Part shown: in pieces, positions 1 to 9,237 of the stretch | Layout of the letters: the number at the start of each line of letters is the position of its first letter | Numbering within the stretch: position 1 is the first letter of the stretch | Source: AC-32 sp035624425 | GTDB taxonomy: Bacteria > Actinomycetota > Thermoleophilia > Gaiellales > Gaiellaceae | Length of the DNA stretch: 64,000 nt | Assembly (NCBI GenBank): GCA_035624425.1 | Contig: DASPRN010000087.1 | Coordinates: 1 to 64,000 of the forward strand | Direction of reading: 5' to 3' | Notes under the pieces: model-generated | Databases searched by the model: none | What the model was told of the DNA's origin: nothing | Seen by the model: only the letters and a program-made list of their open reading frames with translations | Program-made: the position numbers and the translations under genes

Positions 1-1321
<1,321 letters not shown>

Positions 1322-1344
1322 CAGGAAGCTAAGGCTAGCGAGGC

Positions 1345-2619
1345 CTAGCCCGCGTCCGGCTCGGGGAGGTCGCGCAGCTGCAGGAACGGCGAGGGGATCA
1401 GCCAGAGCACGCCGGCGATCGCGCCGAGCGAGCCGACCCAGAGCGCCGACCGCAGTCCGATCCACGTGCCGAGCGCGCCGCCGACGAGGGCGCCCACCGG
1501 CCGCACGCCGTAGTTGACGACCATGTAGGCGCCCGAGACGCGGGAGCGCAGCCGGTCGGGGATGAGCGCCGCCTGGATCGAGCCGGCCGTGATGTCGAGG
1601 ACCATCACGCCGAAGCCCGAGAGGAACTCGGCCGCGAACAGGAACGCGAGGATCTGCCAGTTCGCGCCGCCGGCGAGCGGCACGAGCACGAGCGGCAGGG
1701 GGAAGAGCACGCACCCGAGGACGAACGCAGGCCCGACGCCGATCCGGTCGCTGATCCGGCCGGTCACGATCGAGCCGGTCAGGCCGCCGACCGAGGCGGC
1801 GCCGAGGACCAGTCCGAGCGCGCCGGGGCTGACGCCGAGCGAGCGGACCGCGTAGAGGAAGAACAGCGCCCAGAAGACGAAGTTGAAGAAGTTGATCGTC
1901 GCGGTCGCGAGCAGCGACGAGCGCAGGATCGCGGAGTGCCAGAGGTAGGACATCCCGGCCTTCAGGTGGCCGCTTTCGGCGGTTTCGGTCGGCGGCTCCT
2001 CTGGATGGATGGACGACATGCTGAATGCCGAGACGAGGAACGAGAGCGAGTCGACGACCAGGGCCGCCGGGGCCGAGAACGCCTGGACGAGCAGCCCGCC
2101 GATGCTCGGCCCGGCGATGAACGAGAACGCGCGGCTGCCGTTCAGGAGCGAGCTCGCCTCGAGGTACCGCTCGCGCGGGACGAGCATGACGAAGAGCGCC
2201 TGGTACGAGACGTAGAAGAGCACGCTCATCGTCCCGACCAGGAAGCCGACCACGTAGAGCTGCGCCAGCGTCAGGACGCCGAGCCAGTACGCGACCGGAA
2301 TCGTTGCGAGCAGCGCGGCGCGCCCGAAGGCGGTGAAGATCATCGTCTGGCGCCGACGGCCGCGCCGGTCGACGAGTGCGCCGGCGTGCAGAGAGAAGAG
2401 CAGGTTCGGGACCAGCTCCGCCGCGCCGAGGAGCCCCATCTGCGCCGCGCTCGCGTTCAGAACGAGCACGCCGACGAGCGGGACCGCGATCAGCGAGATC
2501 TGGTCGCCGAAGAGCGAGATCGTCTCTCCGATCCAGAAGCGCCGGAAGTCACGCAGCTTGAGCGCCGCGGGTAACCGCAGGCGTCGCCGCGGCGCTTCCG
2601 TCGCCTCGAGCGGGTTCAT
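1345..2619 (-). CDS. Major facilitator superfamily exporter
   Basis: A 424-residue integral membrane protein with roughly ten to twelve hydrophobic segments. It shows the MFS loop 2-3 signature in GALVDRRGRRRQTM near residue 85 and a related motif in the second half (GRISDRIG). It resembles the enterobactin-exporter-like MFS group, which exports small molecules by proton antiport; the substrate cannot be read from the sequence. Its ATG overlaps the stop of the upstream DUF4097 gene (ATGA), so the two are translationally coupled and probably share the promoter ahead of the ribbon-helix-helix regulator. Family call is firm, function beyond export is inference. Confidence 0.85.
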   Translation of the reverse strand: MNPLEATEAPRRRLRLPAALKLRDFRRFWIGETISLFGDQISLIAVPLVGVLVLNASAAQMGLLGAAELVPNLLFSLHAGALVDRRGRRRQTMIFTAFGRAALLATIPVAYWLGVLTLAQLYVVGFLVGTMSVLFYVSYQALFVMLVPRERYLEASSLLNGSRAFSFIAGPSIGGLLVQAFSAPAALVVDSLSFLVSAFSMSSIHPEEPPTETAESGHLKAGMSYLWHSAILRSSLLATATINFFNFVFWALFFLYAVRSLGVSPGALGLVLGAASVGGLTGSIVTGRISDRIGVGPAFVLGCVLFPLPLVLVPLAGGANWQILAFLFAAEFLSGFGVMVLDITAGSIQAALIPDRLRSRVSGAYMVVNYGVRPVGALVGGALGTWIGLRSALWVGSLGAIAGVLWLIPSPFLQLRDLPEPDAG

Positions 2620-3491
2620 CCCCGGACGACCGTGATGTCGCCGCTCATCGTGTGGGCGCGCAGCTCGATGTGCGGCGCGTCGCCCTCCGGCGGCGTGTCG
2701 GAGACCGGCAGCTCGGAGCTGACGTCGCCGCTGCGCGAGCGGGCGTCGACCCAGAGCGTCGAGCCCTCGCGGATCCCGATCTTCAGGTCGCCGGAGGCCG
2801 ACTTGAGCGTGACCTTGCCCGCGCTCGCAGAGCCGATCGTCTGGTCGCCCGAGGCGGTGTTGAGGCTCACGGACGAGCGGGTCTCCCGGACCTGGACGTC
2901 GCCGGAGGCGCTGTTCACCTCGAGCGCGCCGGCGGCCTCACCGAGCTCCACGTCGCCAGAGGCCGAGTTGACCTTCGAGTCGCCGGCGACCGCACCCACC
3001 TGCACGTCGCCGGAGGCGGCGTTCGCGCGCAGGTCGCCTTCGACCCGGCCCAGCTCCACGTCGCCGCTGGCCGCGTTCACCTTCGCGTCGCCGCTGAGCT
3101 CGCCGAACTGCACGTCGCCCGAGCCGGTCTCGACCTCGATCGACCCGAAGCGGCCGGAGCCCTCGACGCCTGCCGAGCCGGTCTTCGCCCTCACGCCCGC
3201 GTCGTCGGGGCAGCGGACCTCGACGAGCACCTCCGCCCGGCGGAAGCGCTTGTCGCGGACGTCGACGACGACCTCGTGGCCCTCGGCGCGCTTGCGCAGC
3301 TCGATGCGCGCGTCGGCGATCGCCTGGGCCGTCGCCTCGTTGTCGCGCAGCGGCTCGAGCGTGACCGTCGTGGTGCCCGACTCGCCGCTCGCGAGCCTGA
3401 TCTCCCCCGCTCCGAGCCTGAGGTCGAGCCTGACCGGCCCGGGAGTCTCGAAGTTCTCGGTCCTCATCGCCGCGTCCTCTCGCAATGTCAT
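2616..3491 (-). CDS. DUF4097-family beta-strand repeat protein
   Basis: A 291-residue protein without signal peptide or membrane segment, of the DUF4097 (putative adhesin, beta-helix-like) family. Residues about 125-240 contain seven consecutive units of about 18 residues built around xASGDVxVG, each differing by a few substitutions, which should stack as a right-handed beta-solenoid. The N-terminal 100 residues hold a separate beta-rich section. The start at 3491 is preceded by a strong AAGGAGGGG site; an in-frame ATG at 3467 is the alternative. It lies 13 bp after the ribbon-helix-helix regulator and overlaps the MFS start. Members of this family often sit beside regulators or sensor genes; the biochemical role is unknown. 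Confidence 0.8.
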   Translation of the reverse strand: MTLREDAAMRTENFETPGPVRLDLRLGAGEIRLASGESGTTTVTLEPLRDNEATAQAIADARIELRKRAEGHEVVVDVRDKRFRRAEVLVEVRCPDDAGVRAKTGSAGVEGSGRFGSIEVETGSGDVQFGELSGDAKVNAASGDVELGRVEGDLRANAASGDVQVGAVAGDSKVNSASGDVELGEAAGALEVNSASGDVQVRETRSSVSLNTASGDQTIGSASAGKVTLKSASGDLKIGIREGSTLWVDARSRSGDVSSELPVSDTPPEGDAPHIELRAHTMSGDITVVRG

Positions 3492-3504
3492 CGTCCCCTC
3501 CTTG

Positions 3505-3960
3505 CTAGCTCCGGGCCCAGCCCTGGAGCCGGTTGCCTGATTGCACGGACGTGCCGGACGTCGTCGAGCGCGTGAGCGCCCGCACGATCCAGGTGTTCAC
3601 CGAGACGCCGTCGCGTGCGGCCGCGGACTCGACCGCGGTCTTGAGGGCCTCGGGGAGCCGGAGCGAGATGCGGGCGGTGTGGCCGTCGTCTGCCGCGGCC
3701 GCGGGCGCCGGCTCGGGCTCGTCCCCGACGAAGACGAGCTCGGGGTCCTGCCCGGCCAGCCTGACCTCGACGTGGCCGGAAGGAAGCCTGTCGGTCAACT
3801 CGAGCGCCGCTTCCGAGAGCGCATCGAGCAGGCGCAGGCCGATCGAGGCCTGGAGCGACACGACGAGACGCGAGGCGGCTTCCGCCGTGGCGTCGTCGCC
3901 GAGCTCCGCGACCGCTGTCAGGTCGGCTCTGAGCGCATCGACATACCGTTGTAGCTGCAT
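3505..3960 (-). CDS. Ribbon-helix-helix (CopG/HicB-like) transcriptional regulator
   Basis: A 151-residue protein with two parts. Residues 1-80 are helical with a beta-rich stretch (HVEVRLAGQDPELVFVG). Residues about 95-132 form a ribbon-helix-helix unit, ARISLRLPEALKTAVESAA followed by GVSVNTWIVRALT, the CopG/HicB-C pattern in which the first strand contacts the DNA major groove. A Pro/Ala-rich linker joins them. The gene is first in a probable operon with DUF4097 and the MFS exporter. Directly upstream lies a good promoter whose -10 box is covered by two near-palindromic 9-mers, so autoregulation is likely. No toxin gene is adjacent, so I do not call it an antitoxin. Confidence 0.75.
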   Translation of the reverse strand: MQLQRYVDALRADLTAVAELGDDATAEAASRLVVSLQASIGLRLLDALSEAALELTDRLPSGHVEVRLAGQDPELVFVGDEPEPAPAAAADDGHTARISLRLPEALKTAVESAAARDGVSVNTWIVRALTRSTTSGTSVQSGNRLQGWARS

Positions 3961-3961
3961 G

Positions 3962-3998
3962 ATGACGTCACTATGACATCATTCACGATGTCTGTCAA
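3962..3998 (-). promoter_or_regulatory. Leaderless promoter with tandem operator for the RHH regulator
   Basis: Read on the minus strand, TTGACA (3998-3993), a 17-nt spacer and CATAGT (3975-3970) form a good -35/-10 pair. The ATG at 3960 begins about 9 nt past the -10 box, leaving no room for a ribosome binding site, so the mRNA should be leaderless or nearly so. Two 9-mers, TGATGTCAT and TGACGTCAT, start 11 bp apart (3981-3962); each is a near or perfect palindrome and they cover the -10 region. Tandem sites about one helical turn apart are typical for ribbon-helix-helix repressors. Confidence 0.6.
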
Positions 3999-4001
3999 GC
4001 G

Positions 4002-4556
4002 CTACGGTGATGCACCGTACAGCTGCGTGCGGTAGCCGCGCCGGTAGAGCGTCTTCAGGTGCTCGACCCGCGAGACGTAGTGCCGGGTCTCCGAGAAGGC
4101 GATCCCCCGCCCCTCGCTGCGCCAGGTGTCGACGTTCTCCTGGCCGGCGTTGTAGGCCGCGAGCGCCGTCCGCTCGTCGCCGTACTTGTCGAGCAGATGG
4201 CGCAGGTACCAGGCGCCGTAGCGGACGTTGATCTCCGGGTCATCCAGGTCCGCGACGCGGAAGCGCGAGCCGCCGGTGTGGACGGCGATCCCCTTCGCGG
4301 TCGACGGCAGGAGCTGCATCAGGCCGATCGCGCCGGAGCTCGAACGCGCGTGGACGTGGAACTTGCTCTCCTGGTAGATGACTGCCGCGAGCAGAGCCGG
4401 GTCGAGCCGGTAGTTGTGTGCGTGGCCGCGGACGATCGCCTGGTAGCGGAGCGGGTAGACGAGCCGCACGTACCAGCCGGGCTCGGTCGAGTGCACGTAC
4501 GCGAAGCCTCCGCCGAGGACAACGGCGACAACGAGCAATGCCAGGAGCTTCTTCAC
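4002..4556 (-). CDS. Membrane-anchored lytic transglycosylase (SLT/GH23)
   Basis: A 184-residue murein lytic transglycosylase. Residues 2-20 are a signal or anchor helix. The SLT domain spans about 45-170 with catalytic Glu63 in IYQESKF, then SSSGAIGLMQLLPSTA and AYNAG, the three signature motifs of the Slt70/MltC-like fold. Such enzymes cleave the MurNAc-GlcNAc bond to give 1,6-anhydro ends at the cell wall. The GTG start overlaps the coaE stop (GTGA), so the two are coupled. The reading frame stays open upstream into coaE, but that extension is arginine/alanine-rich and not protein-like, so I reject it. Confidence 0.88.
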   Translation of the reverse strand: MKKLLALLVVAVVLGGGFAYVHSTEPGWYVRLVYPLRYQAIVRGHAHNYRLDPALLAAVIYQESKFHVHARSSSGAIGLMQLLPSTAKGIAVHTGGSRFRVADLDDPEINVRYGAWYLRHLLDKYGDERTALAAYNAGQENVDTWRSEGRGIAFSETRHYVSRVEHLKTLYRRGYRTQLYGASP

Positions 4557-5140
4557 CCCAAGAGGTCGTCCATCACCCCGGCGACGAACGCGTCGAGCTC
4601 CTCCAGCGAGCCGTCGTTCACGTAGACGTAGTTCGCCCGGGCGGCCTTCTCCTCGTCCGGAAGCAGCCGCGGCTCGCGCAGCTCCGACGGGACCCGCGTG
4701 CGTGCGGCCCGGATCTCCGGCGGGGCGGTGACGACTACCACCGCGTCGAAGCGGTCCTGGCCGCCGACCTCGTAGAGCAGCGGCACCTCGGTCACGCAGA
4801 CGGCGGGCGGGTTCGGCAGCCGGCCGAGCTGCTCGCGCCACTCGAGGTACTCACGCGACACCAGCGGGTGCAGCAGCCCCTCGAGCCAGTCGAGCGCCTC
4901 GGGATCGGGGAAGACGATGTCGGCGATCGCGCTCCGGTCGATCTGCTCCGCCTCGTCGAGGATCCGGTCACCGAACCGCTCGAGCAGCGCCTCGCGCACG
5001 CCGGCGTCCTCGCGCAGCAGCCGGTGGACGATCTCGTCGCTGGAGACGGTCGCCGCGCCGTGACGTGCGAAGGCGGCGAGGGCCTCGCTCTTCCCCGCTC
5101 CGATGCCGCCGGTGATGGCGACGGCAAGGGGGCGTTCCAT
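4553..5140 (-). CDS. coaE: Dephospho-CoA kinase
   Basis: A 195-residue P-loop kinase for the last step of coenzyme A synthesis, phosphorylating the 3'-hydroxyl of dephospho-CoA. The P-loop GGIGAGKS is at residues 11-18, followed by the family-typical SSDEIVHRLL near residue 35 and the lid region RTRVPSELREPRLLPDEEKAARA near 150-170. Length matches the family. It lies 62 bp downstream of rpsA, a common actinobacterial neighbourhood (polA, rpsA, coaE), and is coupled to the lytic transglycosylase by a 4-base overlap. Confidence 0.95.
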   Translation of the reverse strand: MERPLAVAITGGIGAGKSEALAAFARHGAATVSSDEIVHRLLREDAGVREALLERFGDRILDEAEQIDRSAIADIVFPDPEALDWLEGLLHPLVSREYLEWREQLGRLPNPPAVCVTEVPLLYEVGGQDRFDAVVVVTAPPEIRAARTRVPSELREPRLLPDEEKAARANYVYVNDGSLEELDAFVAGVMDDLLG

Positions 5141-5202
5141 CAGACGGCCGTGCCGGTAAGCCGGCCCGGCCTCCCTGATCGGCGTCGCAAGCGAGCGCCT
5201 TG

Positions 5203-6585
5203 CTACTCGGGTGCTGCGGGGGGCTCGCCCTCGGAGTCGCCAGGGCCCGGCTCGTCCGGTGCGACGGCGTCGGCCTCGATGCTCTCGTCGAGGAGCTCCT
5301 CGGCGGCCGGCTCCTCCTCGGCCGGTGCCTCGACCTCGGCGACGGGCTCCACGGCCTCGTCCGGTTCGGCGGCGGGCGCGGCGCCCTCCGGAAAGACCTC
5401 CTCGGAGAGCTCGAGGTTCGGCGTGCCCTCGACGGGCTCCGAATCGTCAGCGCGCTGGGTGACGCCGCCGCCCTCGACGCGCTTCAGCGAGAGCGAAAGC
5501 CGGCGCCGCTCGGCGTCGACTTCGATGATCTTGGCGCTGACGAGATCGCCCTGGGACACGACCTCGCGCGGGTTCTCGACGTGATGCTGCGCGAGCTCGG
5601 AGATGTGCACCAGCCCCTCGACGCCGGGCAGGATCTCGACGAAGGCGCCGAAGGTGACGACCTTCGTGACCTTGCCCTCGACCGTGTCGCCCTCGTGGTA
5701 CGTCTCGAGCACCTGCTGCCACGGGTCGGACTGCGTCTGCTTGAGGCCGAGCGAGATCCGCTGCCGCTCGCGGTCGATGTCCAGCACCTTGACCTTCACG
5801 TCCTGGCCGATCTCGAGCACCTCGGACGGGTGGTTCACGTGCGACCACGAGAGCTCGGAGATGTGGATCAGGCCGTCCATGCCGTCCAGGTCGACGAAGG
5901 CGCCGAAGTCGACGATGTTGGAGATCTGGCCGTCGACGACGTCGCCGGGGTTGAGCCGGTCGAGGATCTGCTGCCGCTGCTCCTTGCGCTCGTCCTCGAG
6001 CACCGCGCGGCGCGAGAGCACGACGTTGTTGCGCGAACGGTTGAGCTCGATCACCTTCGCGCGCAGCTCCTGGCCGAGGAACTCGTCGAGGTCCTGCACT
6101 CGACGGATGTCCACCAGCGAGGCGGGCAGGAAGCCACGCACGCCGAGGTCGAGGATCAGGCCGCCCTTGACGACCTCGATCACCCTGCCGTCGACGGGGT
6201 CTCCGGACTCGGCCGCCTGCTCGATCGCTTTCCACGCCATCTCGAAGCGGGCGCGCTTCTTGGAGAGGATCAGCCTGCCCTCGGCGTCCTCCTTGGTCAG
6301 CACGAGCGCGTCCACCTCGTCGCCGAGGTTGACCTCGTCGGCCGGGTTCACGGAGCGGCGAATCGAGAGCTCCGCGACGGGGATCACGCCCTCCGACTTG
6401 TAGCCGATGTCGACGAGCACCTCGTCCTTGTCCACACGGACGACGGTGCCGTGCACAACCTCGCCCTCGTTGATCGTCGGGAAGGTCGACTCGTAGTCGG
6501 GCACGCGCTCGCCGTCCTCGGTCGTCGTCCAGACGCCGGGGTCGTCGAGCTGCTGCTGCTCGCGGTCTACGGTTTCGTTGGCCAT
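5203..6585 (-). CDS. rpsA: 30S ribosomal protein S1
   Basis: A 460-residue S1 protein with four S1/OB repeats: about residues 38-105, 122-188, 208-277 and 294-364. Examples are GEVVHGTVVRVDKDEVLVDIG and GQISNIVDFGAFVDLDGMDGLIHISE. The last 90 residues are a disordered acidic Ala/Glu/Pro tail. S1 binds mRNA on the 30S subunit and aids initiation on weak or structured leaders. Four domains is the actinobacterial form (six in E. coli). GTG and ATG occur back to back at 6588 and 6585; I chose the ATG. It sits between polA and coaE, a conserved order. Confidence 0.95.
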   Translation of the reverse strand: MANETVDREQQQLDDPGVWTTTEDGERVPDYESTFPTINEGEVVHGTVVRVDKDEVLVDIGYKSEGVIPVAELSIRRSVNPADEVNLGDEVDALVLTKEDAEGRLILSKKRARFEMAWKAIEQAAESGDPVDGRVIEVVKGGLILDLGVRGFLPASLVDIRRVQDLDEFLGQELRAKVIELNRSRNNVVLSRRAVLEDERKEQRQQILDRLNPGDVVDGQISNIVDFGAFVDLDGMDGLIHISELSWSHVNHPSEVLEIGQDVKVKVLDIDRERQRISLGLKQTQSDPWQQVLETYHEGDTVEGKVTKVVTFGAFVEILPGVEGLVHISELAQHHVENPREVVSQGDLVSAKIIEVDAERRRLSLSLKRVEGGGVTQRADDSEPVEGTPNLELSEEVFPEGAAPAAEPDEAVEPVAEVEAPAEEEPAAEELLDESIEADAVAPDEPGPGDSEGEPPAAPE

Positions 6586-6650
6586 CACGGAAGCCGGTCA
6601 GTATAGCCGCGGGCCGCTTGGCGACCCGCTTTGCGCCAGGGCCGGGGCTT

Positions 6651-9218
6651 TCAGTCCTTGGCCGCGTTCCAGTCGTCGCCGGCGCCGACGTCGACCTCGA
6701 GGGGCGGGTCGAGCTCGAAGGCGCCGACCATTTCCTCGCGGACGAGCTTCTTGGCGGCCGCGATCTCCACCTCGGGCGCCTCCAGCAGCAGCTCGTCGTG
6801 CACCTGGAGGACGAGCCGCGCCGAGCGGCCCTCCGCGAGGAGCCGGTCGTGGATCGCGACCATCGCCCGCTTGATCACGTCGGCGGCCGTGCCCTGCATG
6901 ACCGAGTTGACGGCCAGCCGCTCCCCGAGCGAGCGCGTCTGCCGGTTCGAGGCACGGATCTCCGGCACCGGCCTGCGGCGACCGAAGAGCGTCGTCACGT
7001 AGCCGTCGCGGGCCGCCTGCTCGATCGTCCGCTCGATGAAGTCCTGCACGTGCGGGAAGCGCGCCAGGTAGGCGTCGATGTAGGCCTGCGCCTCGTCGCG
7101 CGGGATCTCGAGGTTCTCGGAGAGCCCGAACGACGAGATCCCGTAGATGATCCCGAAGTTGACCATCTTGGCGACGTTGCGCTCGTCCTTGGTCAGCGTC
7201 GCCGGGTCCTTGCCCAGCACCTCCGCGGCGGTCGTCGTGTGGATGTCCTCGCCGCGCTCGAACGACTCCTTCAGCTTCGGCTCGCCGGAGACGTGCGCGA
7301 GGATCCGCAGCTCGACCTGCGAGTAGTCGGCCGAGATCAGCTTGTGACCCGGCTCGGCGACGAAGGCCGAACGGATCTCGCGGCCGAGCTCGGTGCGGAT
7401 CGGGATCGCCTGCAGGTTCGGGTTGGTCGTCGAGAGACGACCGGTCGCCGCGACGGTCTGGTTGAACGTCGTGTGCAGGCGGCCGTCCTCGCCGAGCATC
7501 GACGGCAGCGGGCCGAGGTAGGTGTTGAGCAGCTTCGAGTACTCCCGCCACTCCTCGATCACGCCGACCAGCTCGTGCTCGCCGCGGATCGTGCGCAGGA
7601 CGCGGCTGTCGGTCGAGTAGCCGGTCTTGCCCTTCCGGCCGGGCGTGAGGCCGAGCTTCTCGAACAGGATCCGCGCAACCTGCTGGGTCGAGCCGAGCAT
7701 GAACTCCTCGGCGGCGAGCTCGTAGGCCTTTGCCTCGAGCTCCTCGACGCGGTCGGCGAGGCGGGCCGTGATCTCGCCCATGCGGTAGGTGTCGACCTTC
7801 ACGCCGGCGTGCTCCATCGCGGTCAGGACGGCGGTGAGCGGCAGCTCGATCTCGCGGTAGAGCGACTCGGCGCCGCGCTCGCGGACGCGCTCGAGCAGCG
7901 GGTCGCGCAGGCGGAGCGTGGCCGCAGCGTGTCGGACGAGCCTCGCGGTCTCCTCCTCGGCGTCCGGGTCGGGGACGAGCTCCAGCCCGTACTCGGCCGC
8001 GAGGTCGTCGAGGTCGTACTCGGCCCGGCCCGGGTCGATCAGGTAGGCGAGGATCATCGTGTCGTCGACCGCGTCCACCACGCCGAGCGCCTTGGCGTCG
8101 TGCGCGACGAGCTCGCCCTCGAGCCGCTCCGGCCGCGGCGAGACGACGACCTCCTCCCCCGCCGCCGCCGCCGCGATCCGCTCCGCGTCCCCGGCGATCC
8201 CGGCCGTTCCCCCACCTAGTAACACTGTGTTACTAAGTTCCTCGCGCCACGGGACCTTGACGCCCGCAGGCTTGACCCTGGCGGCGGCGGGGACCGCGGC
8301 GTCGAGCTCGTCGACGCGACCGAGCAGGTTGCGGAACTCGAAGCGCCGGAACATCTCCTTCAGCTTCGAGCGGTCGGGCGGCAAGAGCACCAGCTCGGCC
8401 GGATCGCTGCCGAGCTCGAGGTCGGTCCGCATCGTCGCCAGCACCTTCGCGCCGCGCGCCTGGTCGGCGTGCTCGCGGACGGCCTTCGCGCGGGCCGGCG
8501 TCAGCTCGTCCACATGTTCGAGCACCTCTTCGAGCGACCCGTACTTCGCGATGAGCTGGCCCGCGGTCTTGTCGCCGATCCCCGGGATCCCCGGGATGTT
8601 GTCGGAGGGGTCGCCCTTGAGCGCGATGAAGTCCGGCACCTGCTCCGGCGTGATCCCCAGCCGTGCCTCCACTCGCTCCGGCGTGTAGACGTGGACGTCG
8701 GAGACGCCGCGCGGGGTCATCATCAGCGCGACGTTGTCGGTGACGAGCTGAAAGGCGTCGCGGTCGGTCGAGACGACGGTGGTCTTGATCCCTGCCTCGT
8801 CGGCCTGGTGCGCCAGCGTCGCGATCACGTCGTCCGCCTCCCAGCCCTCGAACTCCAGGTTGCGGTAGCCGAAGGCCTCGACGATCGGCCGGAAGTACGG
8901 GAACTGCTCGCGGAGCAGGTCCGGCATCGGGCGGCGCTCGATCTTGTACGTCTCCAGCAGCTCGGTCCGGTGGACGGGCCGCGTGTCCCAGGCGACGGCG
9001 ACGCCCTTCGGCCGGTAGTCGGCGAGCAGCTTGAAGAGCATGTTCGTGAAGCCGAGCAGCGCGTTCGTGGAGAAGCCCTCGCTCGTCGCCAGCTCCTCGG
9101 GCAGGGCGAAGAAGGCCCGGTAGGCGAGGTTGTTTCCGTCGACCAGGAACAGCTCGGAATCGCGCGCCGGCGCATCGTCGAGCTGCAGCTCGGCTCCGGT
9201 GAGCGTCTTCGGAGACAT
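6651..9218 (-). CDS. polA: DNA polymerase I
   Basis: An 855-residue family A polymerase for Okazaki fragment processing and excision-repair gap filling. Order: 5'-3' exonuclease domain (residues about 15-290, LFLVDGNNLAYRAFFALP), a degenerate 3'-5' exonuclease-like domain (about 320-480) without the catalytic acidic set, then the polymerase domain with motif A (SADYSQVELRILAH), motif B (RNVAKMVNFGIIYG) and motif C (VHDELLLEAP). Proofreading is probably absent, as in Taq and other actinobacterial Pol I. The ATG at 9218 opens MSPKTLTG; an upstream in-frame start at 9257 would overlap the divergent GNAT gene. A palindromic repeat is embedded in frame between the exonuclease domains at 8216-8237. 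Confidence 0.95.
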   Translation of the reverse strand: MSPKTLTGAELQLDDAPARDSELFLVDGNNLAYRAFFALPEELATSEGFSTNALLGFTNMLFKLLADYRPKGVAVAWDTRPVHRTELLETYKIERRPMPDLLREQFPYFRPIVEAFGYRNLEFEGWEADDVIATLAHQADEAGIKTTVVSTDRDAFQLVTDNVALMMTPRGVSDVHVYTPERVEARLGITPEQVPDFIALKGDPSDNIPGIPGIGDKTAGQLIAKYGSLEEVLEHVDELTPARAKAVREHADQARGAKVLATMRTDLELGSDPAELVLLPPDRSKLKEMFRRFEFRNLLGRVDELDAAVPAAARVKPAGVKVPWREELSNTVLLGGGTAGIAGDAERIAAAAAGEEVVVSPRPERLEGELVAHDAKALGVVDAVDDTMILAYLIDPGRAEYDLDDLAAEYGLELVPDPDAEEETARLVRHAAATLRLRDPLLERVRERGAESLYREIELPLTAVLTAMEHAGVKVDTYRMGEITARLADRVEELEAKAYELAAEEFMLGSTQQVARILFEKLGLTPGRKGKTGYSTDSRVLRTIRGEHELVGVIEEWREYSKLLNTYLGPLPSMLGEDGRLHTTFNQTVAATGRLSTTNPNLQAIPIRTELGREIRSAFVAEPGHKLISADYSQVELRILAHVSGEPKLKESFERGEDIHTTTAAEVLGKDPATLTKDERNVAKMVNFGIIYGISSFGLSENLEIPRDEAQAYIDAYLARFPHVQDFIERTIEQAARDGYVTTLFGRRRPVPEIRASNRQTRSLGERLAVNSVMQGTAADVIKRAMVAIHDRLLAEGRSARLVLQVHDELLLEAPEVEIAAAKKLVREEMVGAFELDPPLEVDVGAGDDWNAAKD
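8216..8237. repeat. 17-bp perfect palindrome inside polA (copy 1)
   Basis: AGTAACACTGTGTTACT at 8218-8234 is a perfect inverted repeat of 8+8 bp around one base, very AT-rich for this genome. In polA it encodes an SNTVLLGGG stretch in the linker between the 5'-3' exonuclease and the degenerate exonuclease domain. The same palindrome with only its centre base changed lies at 58691-58707, also preceded by ACCT. Confidence 0.8.
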
Positions 9219-9237
9219 CTCTGCGAGTCTACGTCCG

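Noticed and set aside
3505..3960. Toxin-antitoxin module for the ribbon-helix-helix protein
   Set aside because: No small toxin gene is adjacent; the downstream partner is a DUF4097 protein.
6618..8219. A 533-codon plus-strand frame opposite polA
   Set aside because: Composition is shadow-like and polA motifs A, B and C on the minus strand account for the region.
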